Positions 1-8,776 are shown, numbered from the stretch's first letter. The stretch: 21,715 nt of DNA from an uncultured Bacteroidota bacterium (GCA_903881265.1 CAIRSV010000279.1:1-21715), one strand, 5' to 3'. Notes: generated by a model from the letters alone, not told the origin. A program made the numbers and translations.

Positions 1-37
1 ATCCTACACTCTTTCCCTACACGACGCTCTTCGATCT
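1..37. other. Illumina adapter remnant at contig end
   Basis: Bases 6-37 match the Illumina P5/TruSeq read-1 adapter core (ACACTCTTTCCCTACACGAC and its continuation), except that one C is missing near the 3' end (CTCTTCGATCT rather than CTCTTCCGATCT). Bases 1-5 continue into the upstream adapter with one extra C. This is library or assembly contamination, not genome. Because the reverse frame stays open through it, gene callers can wrongly extend the neighbouring peptidase by about 12 codons of adapter-derived protein. The exact junction is ambiguous by a few bases around 36-41. Confidence 0.95.
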
Positions 38-1934
38 TCAAATAAACAGAACTTTCTTCCATACCTGCATTGACGCCGAAGTCGCAAGCGAGCGTATAAA
101 ACTTTTTACTGATATCATCCGCGCTGTATTTGTCAGTGCCAAGGTATTGCAGGTATTCCATGGCAATTGGGAACAAGTTGTTTTGCAATGAGCCTGCTTC
201 AATATAATAGTATTGTGTAAAAAGAGAGTTGGTTTTATTCATTACGCTTAATACAGGAACCGAATTGCTTGCTGTCTTGACCGTTGAGCGCGCAATGTCT
301 TTGTCATAGTCTACAAAAACTGGTGCGATAGCGGTAGCCGGCATAGTGGCGATTGATTTTAAAAAAGGGCTTTGTGCTTCACGATTCATTTCAACTGGTG
401 TGATGCCGGGCTTGTCGACCTTCTGCACATTGTCGTCTTTTCCGATTCGTTTGTAGATACAAACATAATTTTGGTTGAGCCATTTTTTTGCAAATTCCTG
501 AATGTCTTTCTTCGTGATCTTGCTCATTTCGGCTGTTTGAGAAACAATTTTATCCCAAGGAACTTCTGCGGTAAAGGCATCGAGTAATCCGAAGGCTCGT
601 CCTCCATTGCTTTCGCGCTCTTGGATGATTGATTTTTTATAATTATTGATGATGGCAACAAGCATATCATTGTCGAATTGCCCATTTTTAAGCAGCTCAA
701 TCTGATCTAACATTTTTTGTTTCACTTCGTCAAGCTGCTGACCTTCTTTCGCTTTCCCTTCCATGAAAAGTACACTGTAATCCTGCAACTTGTATGCGCC
801 TGCACTTGCCGACAAGACCTCTTGTTTTTTTATTAGATTCAGATCCATTAAACCAGCATTGCCATTTGATAAGACATTGCTCATGAAGTCTAAAAGAAAT
901 GCTTCGTTGCTATTGGCGCCTGGGAAACGAAAGGCGATATTCACATATTCTGCATCAGGTCCTTTAACTTCTGCGATAATAGGGGATGTAATTTCAGCCT
1001 CTTTTTCGAACGTATAAGGAGCAACAGGTTTCGGTTGCATATAGGCAAATGCGCGGTCTACTTTTTTAATCACTGCATCAGGATCAAAATCGCCTGACAT
1101 TACAATACACATATTGTTAGGAACATAGTTTTTATAAAAATATTCGCGAATCGCTTTCAACGACGGGTTTTTCAAGTGCTCAACAGTTCCAATGGTAGTT
1201 TGTTGACCATAATTATGCTGTTGAAAAAGTTTATCAAACAAGAGTTCTATTACCTTGTCGTCATCATTATCGAGGCTACGGTTTTTTTCTTCATAGACGG
1301 CTTCTAGTTCTGTATGAAAAATACGCAAAACTGGATTTCGATAACGTTCAGCTTCAATGGCTAGCCATCGGTCTATTTGGTTAGAAGGGATATCGTTGAT
1401 ATAGGCTGTTCGTTCAAAGTCAGTGAAGGCATTTGTTCCTTGAGCACCTATCATTCCCATCATCTTGTCGTATTCATTGGCGATGGCGAATGTTGCAGCG
1501 ATACCCGAAACTGAATCGATGGCGTGATAAATCTCTTTTCGTTTACGTTCATCACGGGTTTGATTATAGGTTTCATACAATGCATCGATGATATCCAATT
1601 GTTTTTTTTCTTGTTCCCAATTTAATGAACCATACTTGTCGGTGCCTTTAAATAACATATGTTCGAGATAATGCGCTAAGCCTGTGTGGTCCTTTGGGTC
1701 TGTCTTGCTGCCTGCTTTGGTGGCGATGATGGTTTGCAGTCGGGGCACTTCCTTGTTCACCGTTAGTATGACAGTTAGTCCGTTTTTAAGCGTGTAGAAA
1801 CGAGCTCTCATCGGGTCGTTATTGACGAACTTGTATTCGTAGCCTGCACTGCTTGCTTTTGACCAGTTGAAATTTTGGGAGTAGGACGTTATCAAACTGA
1901 TAGCACAGCAGATAAAAAGGAAAAACTTCTTCAT
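38..1934 (-). CDS. Secreted M16 family zinc metallopeptidase (insulinase-like), C-terminus missing
   Basis: The reverse frame opens at the ATG at 1932-1934 and runs without a stop to the window edge, giving about 632 residues. I checked the frame at several points and saw no frameshift. The N-terminus MKKFFLFICCAISLITSYSQ is a signal peptide, so the protein is exported. The inverted zinc motif HYLEH lies at residues 88-92 (two His ligands and the catalytic Glu). The third ligand is probably a Glu in the segment TELEAVYEEKN near residues 208-217. After it comes the usual non-catalytic M16 half. Family members in this phylum are often 680-970 residues long, so the 3' part is lost at the contig end where adapter begins. 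It sits downstream of the charged secreted protein, with a hairpin terminator only about 21 bases before its ATG. It likely degrades peptides in the periplasm or at the surface; the substrate is unknown. Confidence 0.9.
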
Positions 1935-1955
1935 GTTTATATAGGTTTAATAATT

Positions 1956-1984
1956 AAAAAAATCCACTTGAGTAAGTGGATTTT
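1956..1984 (-). terminator. Rho-independent terminator after the 226-residue charged protein
   Basis: A perfect 11-bp stem (1959-1969 pairing with 1974-1984) closes a GAGT loop. In the minus direction it is followed by seven U residues (complement of 1956-1962). It lies 21 bases past the stop of the 2005-2685 gene. It is also just upstream of the M16 peptidase start, so peptidase expression needs read-through or a promoter overlapping this hairpin. Confidence 0.8.
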
Positions 1985-2004
1985 GTATCATTATAATGTT
2001 GAAA

Positions 2005-2685
2005 TTAATTGTAAATCCCGTCTTTTAATTCCGGGTCTTTGGTGAGAATTAGATATTCATCAGCATCTTTGATTCGGAGAAATTTTCTATACTGATCATC
2101 ATCCAATACTTCGCGCAAACGTTTGTCACGCATCATATAGCAAGTTTTAAGCTCGTAGTTTTTTTCGAGACTGCTCATGTTCTTGTTCGTGATAATAATA
2201 TCCACATCATTTGACGATTCTGTACAAATCCCCTTAAAAACAGGGCGTTGGATTTTGGCTAAATCAAGATCATCGCAGAATACATCGAGATTGGTATATC
2301 TTCTTTTTACAACAGTTGTTCTGTATTCGTGCTCGTTATCAGTCATTTTGATTTCGATCTCGTTTCTAGGCTTTTGTTTTTTGACATGACGCTCTTTACG
2401 GCTTACTTTCTCTTCGCCTTCTGCATCGCCTACTTTCTTTTCGCCTCGATATTTCGCGTCATCTTCTTTACGGCTAACTTTCACATCATATTCAGCTTCG
2501 ACAGGCTTTTTTTCAACCTCGTTTTTTTCATTATCAATAAAAAAACCTTTTATATCAAATTCAGGCTGAGGCTCGCTGTTTTGATAATATTTGACTTTCT
2601 TTTCTTTTTTAGATTGCGCATTCACATTGGAAAAACTTCCTATGAGAAGAAAAGCCAGCGTGAATGTAATAAATTGCTTTGTCAT
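2005..2685 (-). CDS. Secreted, highly charged protein of unknown function
   Basis: I do not recognise this 226-residue protein. The N-terminus MTKQFITFTLAFLLIGSFSN is a signal peptide with a likely cut after VNA at residues 21-23. Residues 25-110 are very rich in Lys and Glu and look disordered; within them KVSRKE occurs twice, at 69-74 and 93-98. Residues about 115-226 look folded, with an acidic stretch (FCDDLDL), an NDVDIIITNKN strand and a C-terminal helix-like segment around LREVLDDDQYRKFL that loosely recalls small periplasmic proteins of this phylum. It is transcribed away from gldJ and ends at a good terminator, so it is probably a single-gene unit. The M16 peptidase follows on the same strand. 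The coding frame is supported by signal peptide, length and terminator; the function is open. Confidence 0.75.
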   Translation of the reverse strand: MTKQFITFTLAFLLIGSFSNVNAQSKKEKKVKYYQNSEPQPEFDIKGFFIDNEKNEVEKKPVEAEYDVKVSRKEDDAKYRGEKKVGDAEGEEKVSRKERHVKKQKPRNEIEIKMTDNEHEYRTTVVKRRYTNLDVFCDDLDLAKIQRPVFKGICTESSNDVDIIITNKNMSSLEKNYELKTCYMMRDKRLREVLDDDQYRKFLRIKDADEYLILTKDPELKDGIYN

Positions 2686-2956
2686 CGTTACTGTTTAGAT
2701 TTGAATTCGAAAAAATAGTGTTTTAAAAGTTTTTTAACGGGTAAATATACTACAATGTTATAAAAATACACCAGGCTTTTAAAAATAATAATTTTGATAA
2801 GGTGTGAAACGTTTTCAGACATAATATTGAAAAGTGTACTGCGTAAGGAGGATAAAGGTTTGTTCAAACCGGAATTTATACGACTCACATATTTTTTTTA
2901 TTTTAGTATGAAATATAATTGTAATTTTCAGATGATTGTTTTATACTTGTACTTTC
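2686..2956. other. Divergent intergenic region between charged protein gene and gldJ
   Basis: This AT-rich spacer holds the leader of the minus-strand gene; the best -7 candidate for that gene, in minus orientation near 2746-2753, is TATATTTA, one base off TAnnTTTG. It also holds a perfect inverted repeat GGTTTG-TT-CAAACC at 2857-2870, a near-palindrome TGAAACGTTTTCA at 2805-2817, and a strong Shine-Dalgarno-like AAGGAGG at 2845-2851. The gldJ promoter begins at its right edge. A short reading frame crosses it (see findings). No established RNA gene is visible. Confidence 0.5.
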
Positions 2957-2987
2957 TTTGTATAACAAAAAATTAAAAGTACATTTG
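2957..2987 (+). promoter_or_regulatory. gldJ promoter, Bacteroidota sigma-A type
   Basis: TTTG at 2957-2960 is followed after 19 bases by TACATTTG at 2980-2987. This is an exact match to the Bacteroidota -33 TTTG / -7 TAnnTTTG pattern with a standard spacer. Transcription would begin near 2991, leaving a leader of about 24 AT-rich bases before the ATG at 3015. Since this lies inside the longer upstream extension of the reading frame (from 2958), it supports 3015 as the true start. Confidence 0.7.
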
Positions 2988-3014
2988 CTCGTACATAAAA
3001 AGATAATAACTAAT

Positions 3015-4532
3015 ATGAACAGATTATTTGGATTCAACGGATTTTTGCTACTTGGCTTGATTGTAGTCTTATCGTCATGCGGAGGGAAAAAGTCGAGTAA
3101 TTTGGTGTCATCCAAAACTGGGTGGAATTTTAATGATACAAAAATGGGTGGTTTCGATGTACCTCGTTATGAAGGCCAGTATATTGGTCCTGGATTAGCG
3201 TTTATTGAGGGAGGTCGATTTACCATGGGGCAAACTGAAGAAGATTTGACGTATGAAAATAACAATTCACCCAAGACTGTATCAGTTTCATCTTTCTTCA
3301 TGGACGAAACCGAAGTTGCCAATATTCATTACCGTGAATACATGCATTGGTTGACAAGAACCTATGGTTCAGATTATCCTGAATTAGTTGGTAAGGCATT
3401 ACCTGATACACAATCTTGGAGAAAAGCGCTTCAGTTTAATGAGCCAATGGTAGAATTTTATTTCAGACATGCAGCGTATAATAATTATCCAGTCGTTGGT
3501 GTTACTTGGGATCAAGCGAACATGTATTGCAAGTGGAGAACTGACCGTGTGAATGAATTAATTCTAATCCAACGCGGGTACCTTAAGAAAAATCCTTTTC
3601 AAGTTTCTGAAGACAACTTCAATACACGCACTTATGTTGCAGGTCAATATGAAGGTTTAGCAGGAATCAAGAAAAAAGATATCGATCCTACAGGAACAAA
3701 AAAGCGTAACATTCGTTATGAAGATGGAATCCTGACTGCTGATTATCGTTTACCAACAGAAGCAGAATGGGAATATGCTGCATTAGCCTACAGAGGAAGA
3801 AATCCAGAACCAGATAGCAAGCGCCGTCGTGGTGAGGAGGTTGTAACAGATCGTCAAGTTTATCCTTGGGGTGATAACCTTTCAACAAGAGAAGGTATGA
3901 GAAATGCTTATCAGGGTATGCAATTAGCAAACTTTAAACGTGGATTAGGAGATCAAATGGGTGTCGCAGGAGGCTTAAATGATAACGCGGATAGACCAAG
4001 TGAAATATACTCGTACAAACCAAATGCGTTTGGACTTTATAATATGGCAGGTAATGTAAGTGAGTGGGTTATGGATGTGTATCGTCCTAATACACCGCAA
4101 GATGCAGAAGATTTTAATCCTTATCGTGGTAATGTATTTCAAGAATACAATACATTGGATGATGGTACATTGGATGAAAAGGATAGTTTAGGTAGACTTC
4201 CAAAAAGAGAAGTTTCGAATGACGCCTTAGCTGAAAAGCATATCAGTTACAGAAACTCCAATGTGATTAGTTACTTGGATGGTGATTCTATCAGCAACGC
4301 CACATACGATTATGCTAAAACTACATTGATTAGTGACAATGCGCACGTCATCAAAGGAGGAAGTTGGAATGATCGTGCGTATTGGTTAAGCCCTGGAACA
4401 CGTCGTTTTATGCAATCCAATCACACAAGTTCAACTGTTGGTTTCCGTTGCTGTATGGACAGATTAGGAAGTCCTTCATTGAAGGGGCCATCTGGTAATC
4501 AATTTTACGGGTCTCAGAAAAAAGCAAGATAA
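3015..4532 (+). CDS. gldJ: Gliding motility / type IX secretion lipoprotein GldJ
   Basis: A 505-residue lipoprotein of the formylglycine-generating-enzyme (SUMF1) fold. The ATG at 3015 is preferred over the upstream one at 2958 because it starts directly on a lipoprotein signal, MNRLFGFNGFLLLG, ending in the lipobox LSSC with Cys22, and because the promoter precedes it. FGE-fold landmarks follow in order: GLAFIEGGRFTMG, SFFMDETEV, VGVTWDQANMYCKWR, RLPTEAEWEYAA (about 245-256), YPWG, FGLYNMAGNVSEWVMD, VIKGGSWND and GFRC. The stretch LPDTQSWRKALQFNEPM and the GW...GGF region after the lipobox resemble GldJ more than GldK. In Flavobacterium, GldJ is an outer-membrane-anchored part of the gliding/T9SS machinery and stabilises GldK. 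No gldKLMN genes are adjacent here. It is monocistronic: own promoter, own terminator. A GldK-like paralogue is the main alternative. Confidence 0.87.
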   Translation: MNRLFGFNGFLLLGLIVVLSSCGGKKSSNLVSSKTGWNFNDTKMGGFDVPRYEGQYIGPGLAFIEGGRFTMGQTEEDLTYENNNSPKTVSVSSFFMDETEVANIHYREYMHWLTRTYGSDYPELVGKALPDTQSWRKALQFNEPMVEFYFRHAAYNNYPVVGVTWDQANMYCKWRTDRVNELILIQRGYLKKNPFQVSEDNFNTRTYVAGQYEGLAGIKKKDIDPTGTKKRNIRYEDGILTADYRLPTEAEWEYAALAYRGRNPEPDSKRRRGEEVVTDRQVYPWGDNLSTREGMRNAYQGMQLANFKRGLGDQMGVAGGLNDNADRPSEIYSYKPNAFGLYNMAGNVSEWVMDVYRPNTPQDAEDFNPYRGNVFQEYNTLDDGTLDEKDSLGRLPKREVSNDALAEKHISYRNSNVISYLDGDSISNATYDYAKTTLISDNAHVIKGGSWNDRAYWLSPGTRRFMQSNHTSSTVGFRCCMDRLGSPSLKGPSGNQFYGSQKKAR

Positions 4533-4569
4533 GTAGGGAGTAATTTCCAATTAATCATACAAATAATTT

Positions 4570-4598
4570 AGCTGTCTCAAACGAGACAGCTTTTTTTT
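4570..4598 (+). terminator. Rho-independent terminator after gldJ
   Basis: A perfect 9-bp stem, AGCTGTCTC (4570-4578) with GAGACAGCT (4583-4591), has an AAAC loop and a run of eight T (4591-4598). It lies 37 bases past the gldJ stop. Confidence 0.93.
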
Positions 4599-5419
4599 AG
4601 TATTACTGAGATGCCAATTGCTTGTTTTATCCCAGGATAGTGCTATCAAGCTGCCTAAACACATTTGAATGTATATAATCATTCGAAATGAATGTGTACA
4701 AGGTTTCGAGAGAAGGCTAGTATTCAACATTTTCATTGTACTTATTTTTACTATCATAGTTGCAGATTGAACTAGCCATGAAGTGCTTAAGGACTTCAGT
4801 CTTCCAGTTGATTTATATTTTTGATCAATTAATTAGGTAAAAAGCATCATCAAAAAATCAAGCTATATGGAGATAGGTATTTGTTTACGGTATAATCCGT
4901 ACAAGAAATTAGCGTTAGATAACGGGATGAGCAGCGTCAAGTTGTTGTCAGCTTTTGCCTTTTTATTATGATTTTGTTATACGTCGCTAGGTGGTACTTT
5001 ATAGGCGTCATTATTAATCTTCGGCCGACAAAATACAATAATGTCAAGGGCAGGATAATGTTGCTTTCTCATGGTGTAGTGGTTGCAAATGGATCATATC
5101 AATGCGACATATTCTTCTGATTATGAGCTTGGTAAAGGCGCGTATTATCCTTGTCCACGAAGCTAAAAGGGCCTAATGAGTTTGGCGGTTTTATTCAGTT
5201 ACATACAGTAAGCAGTGAAATTGTCTTGTAGAGGAGATACTGACGTGGATACAAAAATATGCTGCTCAACCATATCCTATTTCTTACTTGTCAGCGCGTG
5301 TATGTATGGATAGATAGGTAAGTGGGGTATGTTTCTGCGCATCAATATGACATTAGCTTGGTTGGCATTGCTTGTAATGAGGTGAAAAATTCGTTATGTA
5401 ACGATGCAGCTATATTTTA
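4599..5419. other. Gene-poor region with inverted repeats
   Basis: I see no convincing gene on either strand in these roughly 820 bases. The longest plausible plus-strand frame starts at the ATG at 4968 and encodes about 50 residues (begins MILLYVARWYF) ending at a TGA near 5120. A second overlapping frame from an ATG near 5090 gives 25 residues (MDHINATYSSDYELGKGAYY onward). Neither has a clear promoter or known family; they could be decayed coding sequence or chance. Inverted repeats lie at 4659-4697 (ACACATTTGAATG against CATTCGAAATGAATGTGT), 4779-4798 (20-bp palindrome with one mismatched pair) and about 4884-4902 (TACGG-TATAAT-CCGTA). Confidence 0.55.
4779..4798. repeat. 20-bp near-perfect palindrome
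   Basis: TGAAGTGCTTAAGGACTTCA reads the same on both strands except for one mismatched pair (positions 7 and 14). No T-run follows it, so it is not a standard terminator. It lies in a gene-free stretch and may be a protein-binding site or a chance palindrome. Confidence 0.5.
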
Positions 5420-8400
5420 TTATGGGTGAATCGAGAAAATAAAACCATCAACATTCAATTCCACTGGAGCGGAATCAGCTGAATTGACAGTTCCACTTCC
5501 GTTAATATCACTACGTTGATATCCTGTAAGGCCATTCTCATTACCGAGTATATTCATGTCAACAACGTCGATATTCCCATCGGCGTTCAAATCACCTGAA
5601 TAAAGTGCCCATCTGCCTGTATCAATCAATTTCATATTGTTCCCATAGGCTTTGTTGGCATTTGTCGTAAAATCATAACTGCCAATGGAAGCGGATACAG
5701 GTAAGGCACTCCAGGTTTCTAGTGCATTTCTATGTTTAACTACAATATAGTAATTGCCTGTAAGAATTGGAAGGATTGCGACGGCTGTGCCGTTTGTATT
5801 CAAGGCTACGCGTTTCGTTGCAGCAATCGCGTAGGGAGATGTTTGCTGGCGCAAAATGACATCAATAGAATCTGTCAAACTTGGATTGGAGCCAATCCCC
5901 TGATTACTTAATACAGGTAACATTAATCCCGCACTTGCATAATAGCTTTGTATGTATACTTTTAGATTCAATGTGCTTGTACAAGAAACAAGTATGCTAG
6001 CAGTTGACGTTCTTGTGCAGCCATTTGCATCAGTACCAGTTACCGTATACACTGTAGTGGCAGAAGGTGTTGCATTCACTACTGCTCCACTTGTAGGGGA
6101 TAATGAACTTGTAGGGTTATATGTATAGTTTAATGCACTGCTTGAACTAGCCGTTAATGTAACAGATGAGCCGCTTGTGGGGCAATATGTATTCGAACTA
6201 GCAGTAAGGGTCACATTGCCAATAGAAGACTTTACAATTGTCACTGGGGTAGAAGAGGCTGTATTGATGCCACAACTTACAGCACAATAATACGTGGTCG
6301 TTGCAAAGATTTTAGGCGTGGCATAGGTATTGTTGGTTGCACCAGTTATAGCGACTCCATTTTTATACCATTGATAGGAGTAATTGGTTAAAAGGCATTT
6401 GTTTTGAAGTGCTAAAATTGCATTTGTACTATCACAGAAGAAAGTACTGGTGGACTCCGTATTGCCTGGCAATGGCACAGGATTGCTGCATACAGTAGGG
6501 AGTGTTAAATTAATGAGATAATCTTCTGTTTCTCCGAATCCGTAGGAAAGACAAGGTGTGATCGAAGTTCCTGATAAGCCTTCGGCTGCTGTGACACGCA
6601 CTCTAGTTTGACCTGTTAATGCAGTACAAGGGATTGTAAAACTGCCATAAATAGTTCTTGGTGAAAGGGCTGATGTTGATTCGATGAAAACTTGTTCACC
6701 GGCATCATTAAACGAGCCGTTATGGTTGAAGTCAACCCAGATTGATGCGCCAAATGAGTAATAAGGCGGAGCAGGAATGTCGCAATCATTGACCGTGATG
6801 AAAAACGAAATGGTTGATCCAAGGGTTGCTGTAGTAAGGTTGCCGATTGTGGTGAAGTTAGAATATTGATTCAGTATCGATCCTGCACCCGTAGCAGGGA
6901 TTATGCAATCGGAGGTAGATACCATTCCGTTCAGCATAAACGACAAGATTTCTTCATCCGCAGCGCCTGCAGCACCTGAGCTACAATAACAATTAAGGAA
7001 TGATTGGATTGTAATGTTGATTGGAGTAGAAGCTGTTGTTAGGCCTGAAAGGCTGCACGTTGCATTGCAATAATATGTTTGAGGAGTTGTTAGCGCTGGT
7101 GTGGTATAAACGGGAAGTGTTGCCCCTGAGATAGCCACGCCATTATTAAACCACTGATAGGTAACGCCAGTGCCAGAAGGTATATTCTGAATAGATAGAT
7201 CAACAGTATTACCACTGCAGATTGCATATGTTGAGGACGCAGACGTGCAAGCACCGGAGATGCTGATAACGGTATTGCCCGGTGTAGGAGAGCCTGCGCA
7301 TGCGGATGCCGTGGCTATATTGATCACATAATCTTCTGTTTCACCCCACGGATACACTAAACATGGATTGGTAATCGTAGCCGCTTGCTCAGAATTAATA
7401 ACTCTAAGTCCAGTTAGTCCAGTTAGCGCTGAGGATGGGATGGTGATAGTCCCAGATTCAGTATGAGCGCCAGTAGTGCCTGATGCTGATGAATAAACGA
7501 GTTCTCCTGGGTCTGCAAATGAATTATTTTGATTGTAATCGATAAATATGGCACATACATTTGGATACGTCATGCCAGTGCCACATTCACCCACTTCAAT
7601 AGAAAAGGGAACTACTGCGCTCTTAAGAACTGTTGGTGGCGCAATGGATTGATAATTCGAATATAAGTTCTGAACCGAGTACTGTCCGCTTGCTAATGAA
7701 GAACAATCTGAACAGTTTTTTAGGCTTCCAAAGACAAATCTGAAAATGTCTTCGCTTGCATCCGATTGGGCTGTACTGCTGCAATAACAGCTATAACTTG
7801 CACTCATTGGAATATAAATCGGAGTTGATATGCCCGTCGTAGGTCCAGCCCCGCAAGTTACCAAGCAACGATAATATTTGTTGGATGATTGTGTAAGGCT
7901 TAACGTAGACGATGTGCCGAGATTCGTTGTAAGGTTTGTTGTAAAGGCCAGATTATCGGCACTTTGCCATTGAAAACTGACTTGTGCGCCAGGGGTTGAA
8001 TTTTGCAGTGAAAGAGTGAATGAAACACCAGGGCAAATACTGCTGACAGTAGCCAATGTATTTCCCGGAGTAGGTGTGCCCGTGCAGGATGGCATTGTTA
8101 CATAGGTAATACGTAACGTAGGTCTTGAATTTCCATACAATGCAGCTTGTAGCGATGAGCTAGTTGTTAGGGCTGCTGCACTAGCCAATCCTATTGCCTT
8201 ACCTGTTGCTGCTACAGTGTAAAATGGAACAGCTGCTGTTGCATAACCCAATTTAGTCCAATCCGTCATAATCCGTAGGCTGCCTCCAGTGTAGATGAAG
8301 CTATCGATGAATGGGGCAGAAACATAGGTATTGGCGCCACCATTGATCGCATAGGTGGTGCTGCCATAAGCCTGATAAGCCCCATTAATCAGAGTACTCC

Positions 8401-8776
8401 ATGCTGTTGATCCTGCAAATGAGGCATTGGTGGTATTGGCGATCCAAACATTGAATGTATTATTGGCAAATACACGTGCTGTATCTTTCTTTAACCATTC
8501 AAGGGAAATTATTTTAGAGCCAACCGGAATGTTTAATTCTGTGCTGGTATAAATGTAGGCGTATCTCGAGTAATTCAAGGTTCCCGCGTTGCTTGTATTT
8601 CTGTAAATAGGGCCATACGAAAAAGTGCCGGTACCTGTTGTTGGACCAATCACAAGCTGTTGAACCGTTTGTGCAGAGGTACGTTGAATAGAACACAAAA
8701 GCGAAAACAAGACTAAAAACAGCAGATTCAAAGGATGCTGTATCGAACAATGTTTAGAAAATGTTTGTGTATTCAT
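5420..8776 (-). CDS. Large secreted Ig-like/GEVED protein with dockerin-like C-terminal module
   Basis: An 1118-residue exported protein. The ATG at 8776 is preferred to one 19 codons upstream because it directly precedes the signal peptide (hydrophobic LLFLVLFSLLCSIQ, cut near TSAQ). Order of parts: an N-terminal beta domain common in Bacteroidota secreted proteins (about 35-230); three repeated Ig-like units, each opening with Cys and PGNT and containing a YQW or FQW core; two GEVED domains, each closing with GETEDY (478-483 and 748-753) and containing a DYNQNNSF or DFNHNGSF calcium-site-like loop; a PKD-like domain (TVTGTDANGC); then a C-terminal module from about residue 970. That module holds two dockerin-type loops, DLNADGNIDVVD and DINGSGTVNSAD (from about 1061), and ends FIFSIHP. 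No classical type A sorting domain is present. It is probably surface-exposed or secreted, with adhesive or binding roles; the ligand is unknown. It is transcribed divergently from murF. Confidence 0.88.
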   Translation of the reverse strand: MNTQTFSKHCSIQHPLNLLFLVLFSLLCSIQRTSAQTVQQLVIGPTTGTGTFSYGPIYRNTSNAGTLNYSRYAYIYTSTELNIPVGSKIISLEWLKKDTARVFANNTFNVWIANTTNASFAGSTAWSTLINGAYQAYGSTTYAINGGANTYVSAPFIDSFIYTGGSLRIMTDWTKLGYATAAVPFYTVAATGKAIGLASAAALTTSSSLQAALYGNSRPTLRITYVTMPSCTGTPTPGNTLATVSSICPGVSFTLSLQNSTPGAQVSFQWQSADNLAFTTNLTTNLGTSSTLSLTQSSNKYYRCLVTCGAGPTTGISTPIYIPMSASYSCYCSSTAQSDASEDIFRFVFGSLKNCSDCSSLASGQYSVQNLYSNYQSIAPPTVLKSAVVPFSIEVGECGTGMTYPNVCAIFIDYNQNNSFADPGELVYSSASGTTGAHTESGTITIPSSALTGLTGLRVINSEQAATITNPCLVYPWGETEDYVINIATASACAGSPTPGNTVISISGACTSASSTYAICSGNTVDLSIQNIPSGTGVTYQWFNNGVAISGATLPVYTTPALTTPQTYYCNATCSLSGLTTASTPINITIQSFLNCYCSSGAAGAADEEILSFMLNGMVSTSDCIIPATGAGSILNQYSNFTTIGNLTTATLGSTISFFITVNDCDIPAPPYYSFGASIWVDFNHNGSFNDAGEQVFIESTSALSPRTIYGSFTIPCTALTGQTRVRVTAAEGLSGTSITPCLSYGFGETEDYLINLTLPTVCSNPVPLPGNTESTSTFFCDSTNAILALQNKCLLTNYSYQWYKNGVAITGATNNTYATPKIFATTTYYCAVSCGINTASSTPVTIVKSSIGNVTLTASSNTYCPTSGSSVTLTASSSSALNYTYNPTSSLSPTSGAVVNATPSATTVYTVTGTDANGCTRTSTASILVSCTSTLNLKVYIQSYYASAGLMLPVLSNQGIGSNPSLTDSIDVILRQQTSPYAIAATKRVALNTNGTAVAILPILTGNYYIVVKHRNALETWSALPVSASIGSYDFTTNANKAYGNNMKLIDTGRWALYSGDLNADGNIDVVDMNILGNENGLTGYQRSDINGSGTVNSADSAPVELNVDGFIFSIHP

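Noticed and set aside
372..1017. Short plus-strand frames (71 and 75 residues) in the M16 peptidase region
   Set aside because: They lie opposite the long intact peptidase frame, which runs off the window edge.
2329..2718. Plus-strand frame of 129 residues opposite the charged secreted protein
   Set aside because: It is the antisense of a Lys/Glu-rich gene (hence Phe/Leu-rich), with no signal, family or promoter.
5060..5110. tRNA-like wording (GGTGTAGTGGTTG) in the gene-poor region
   Set aside because: No acceptor stem, anticodon arm or T-loop could be placed around it.
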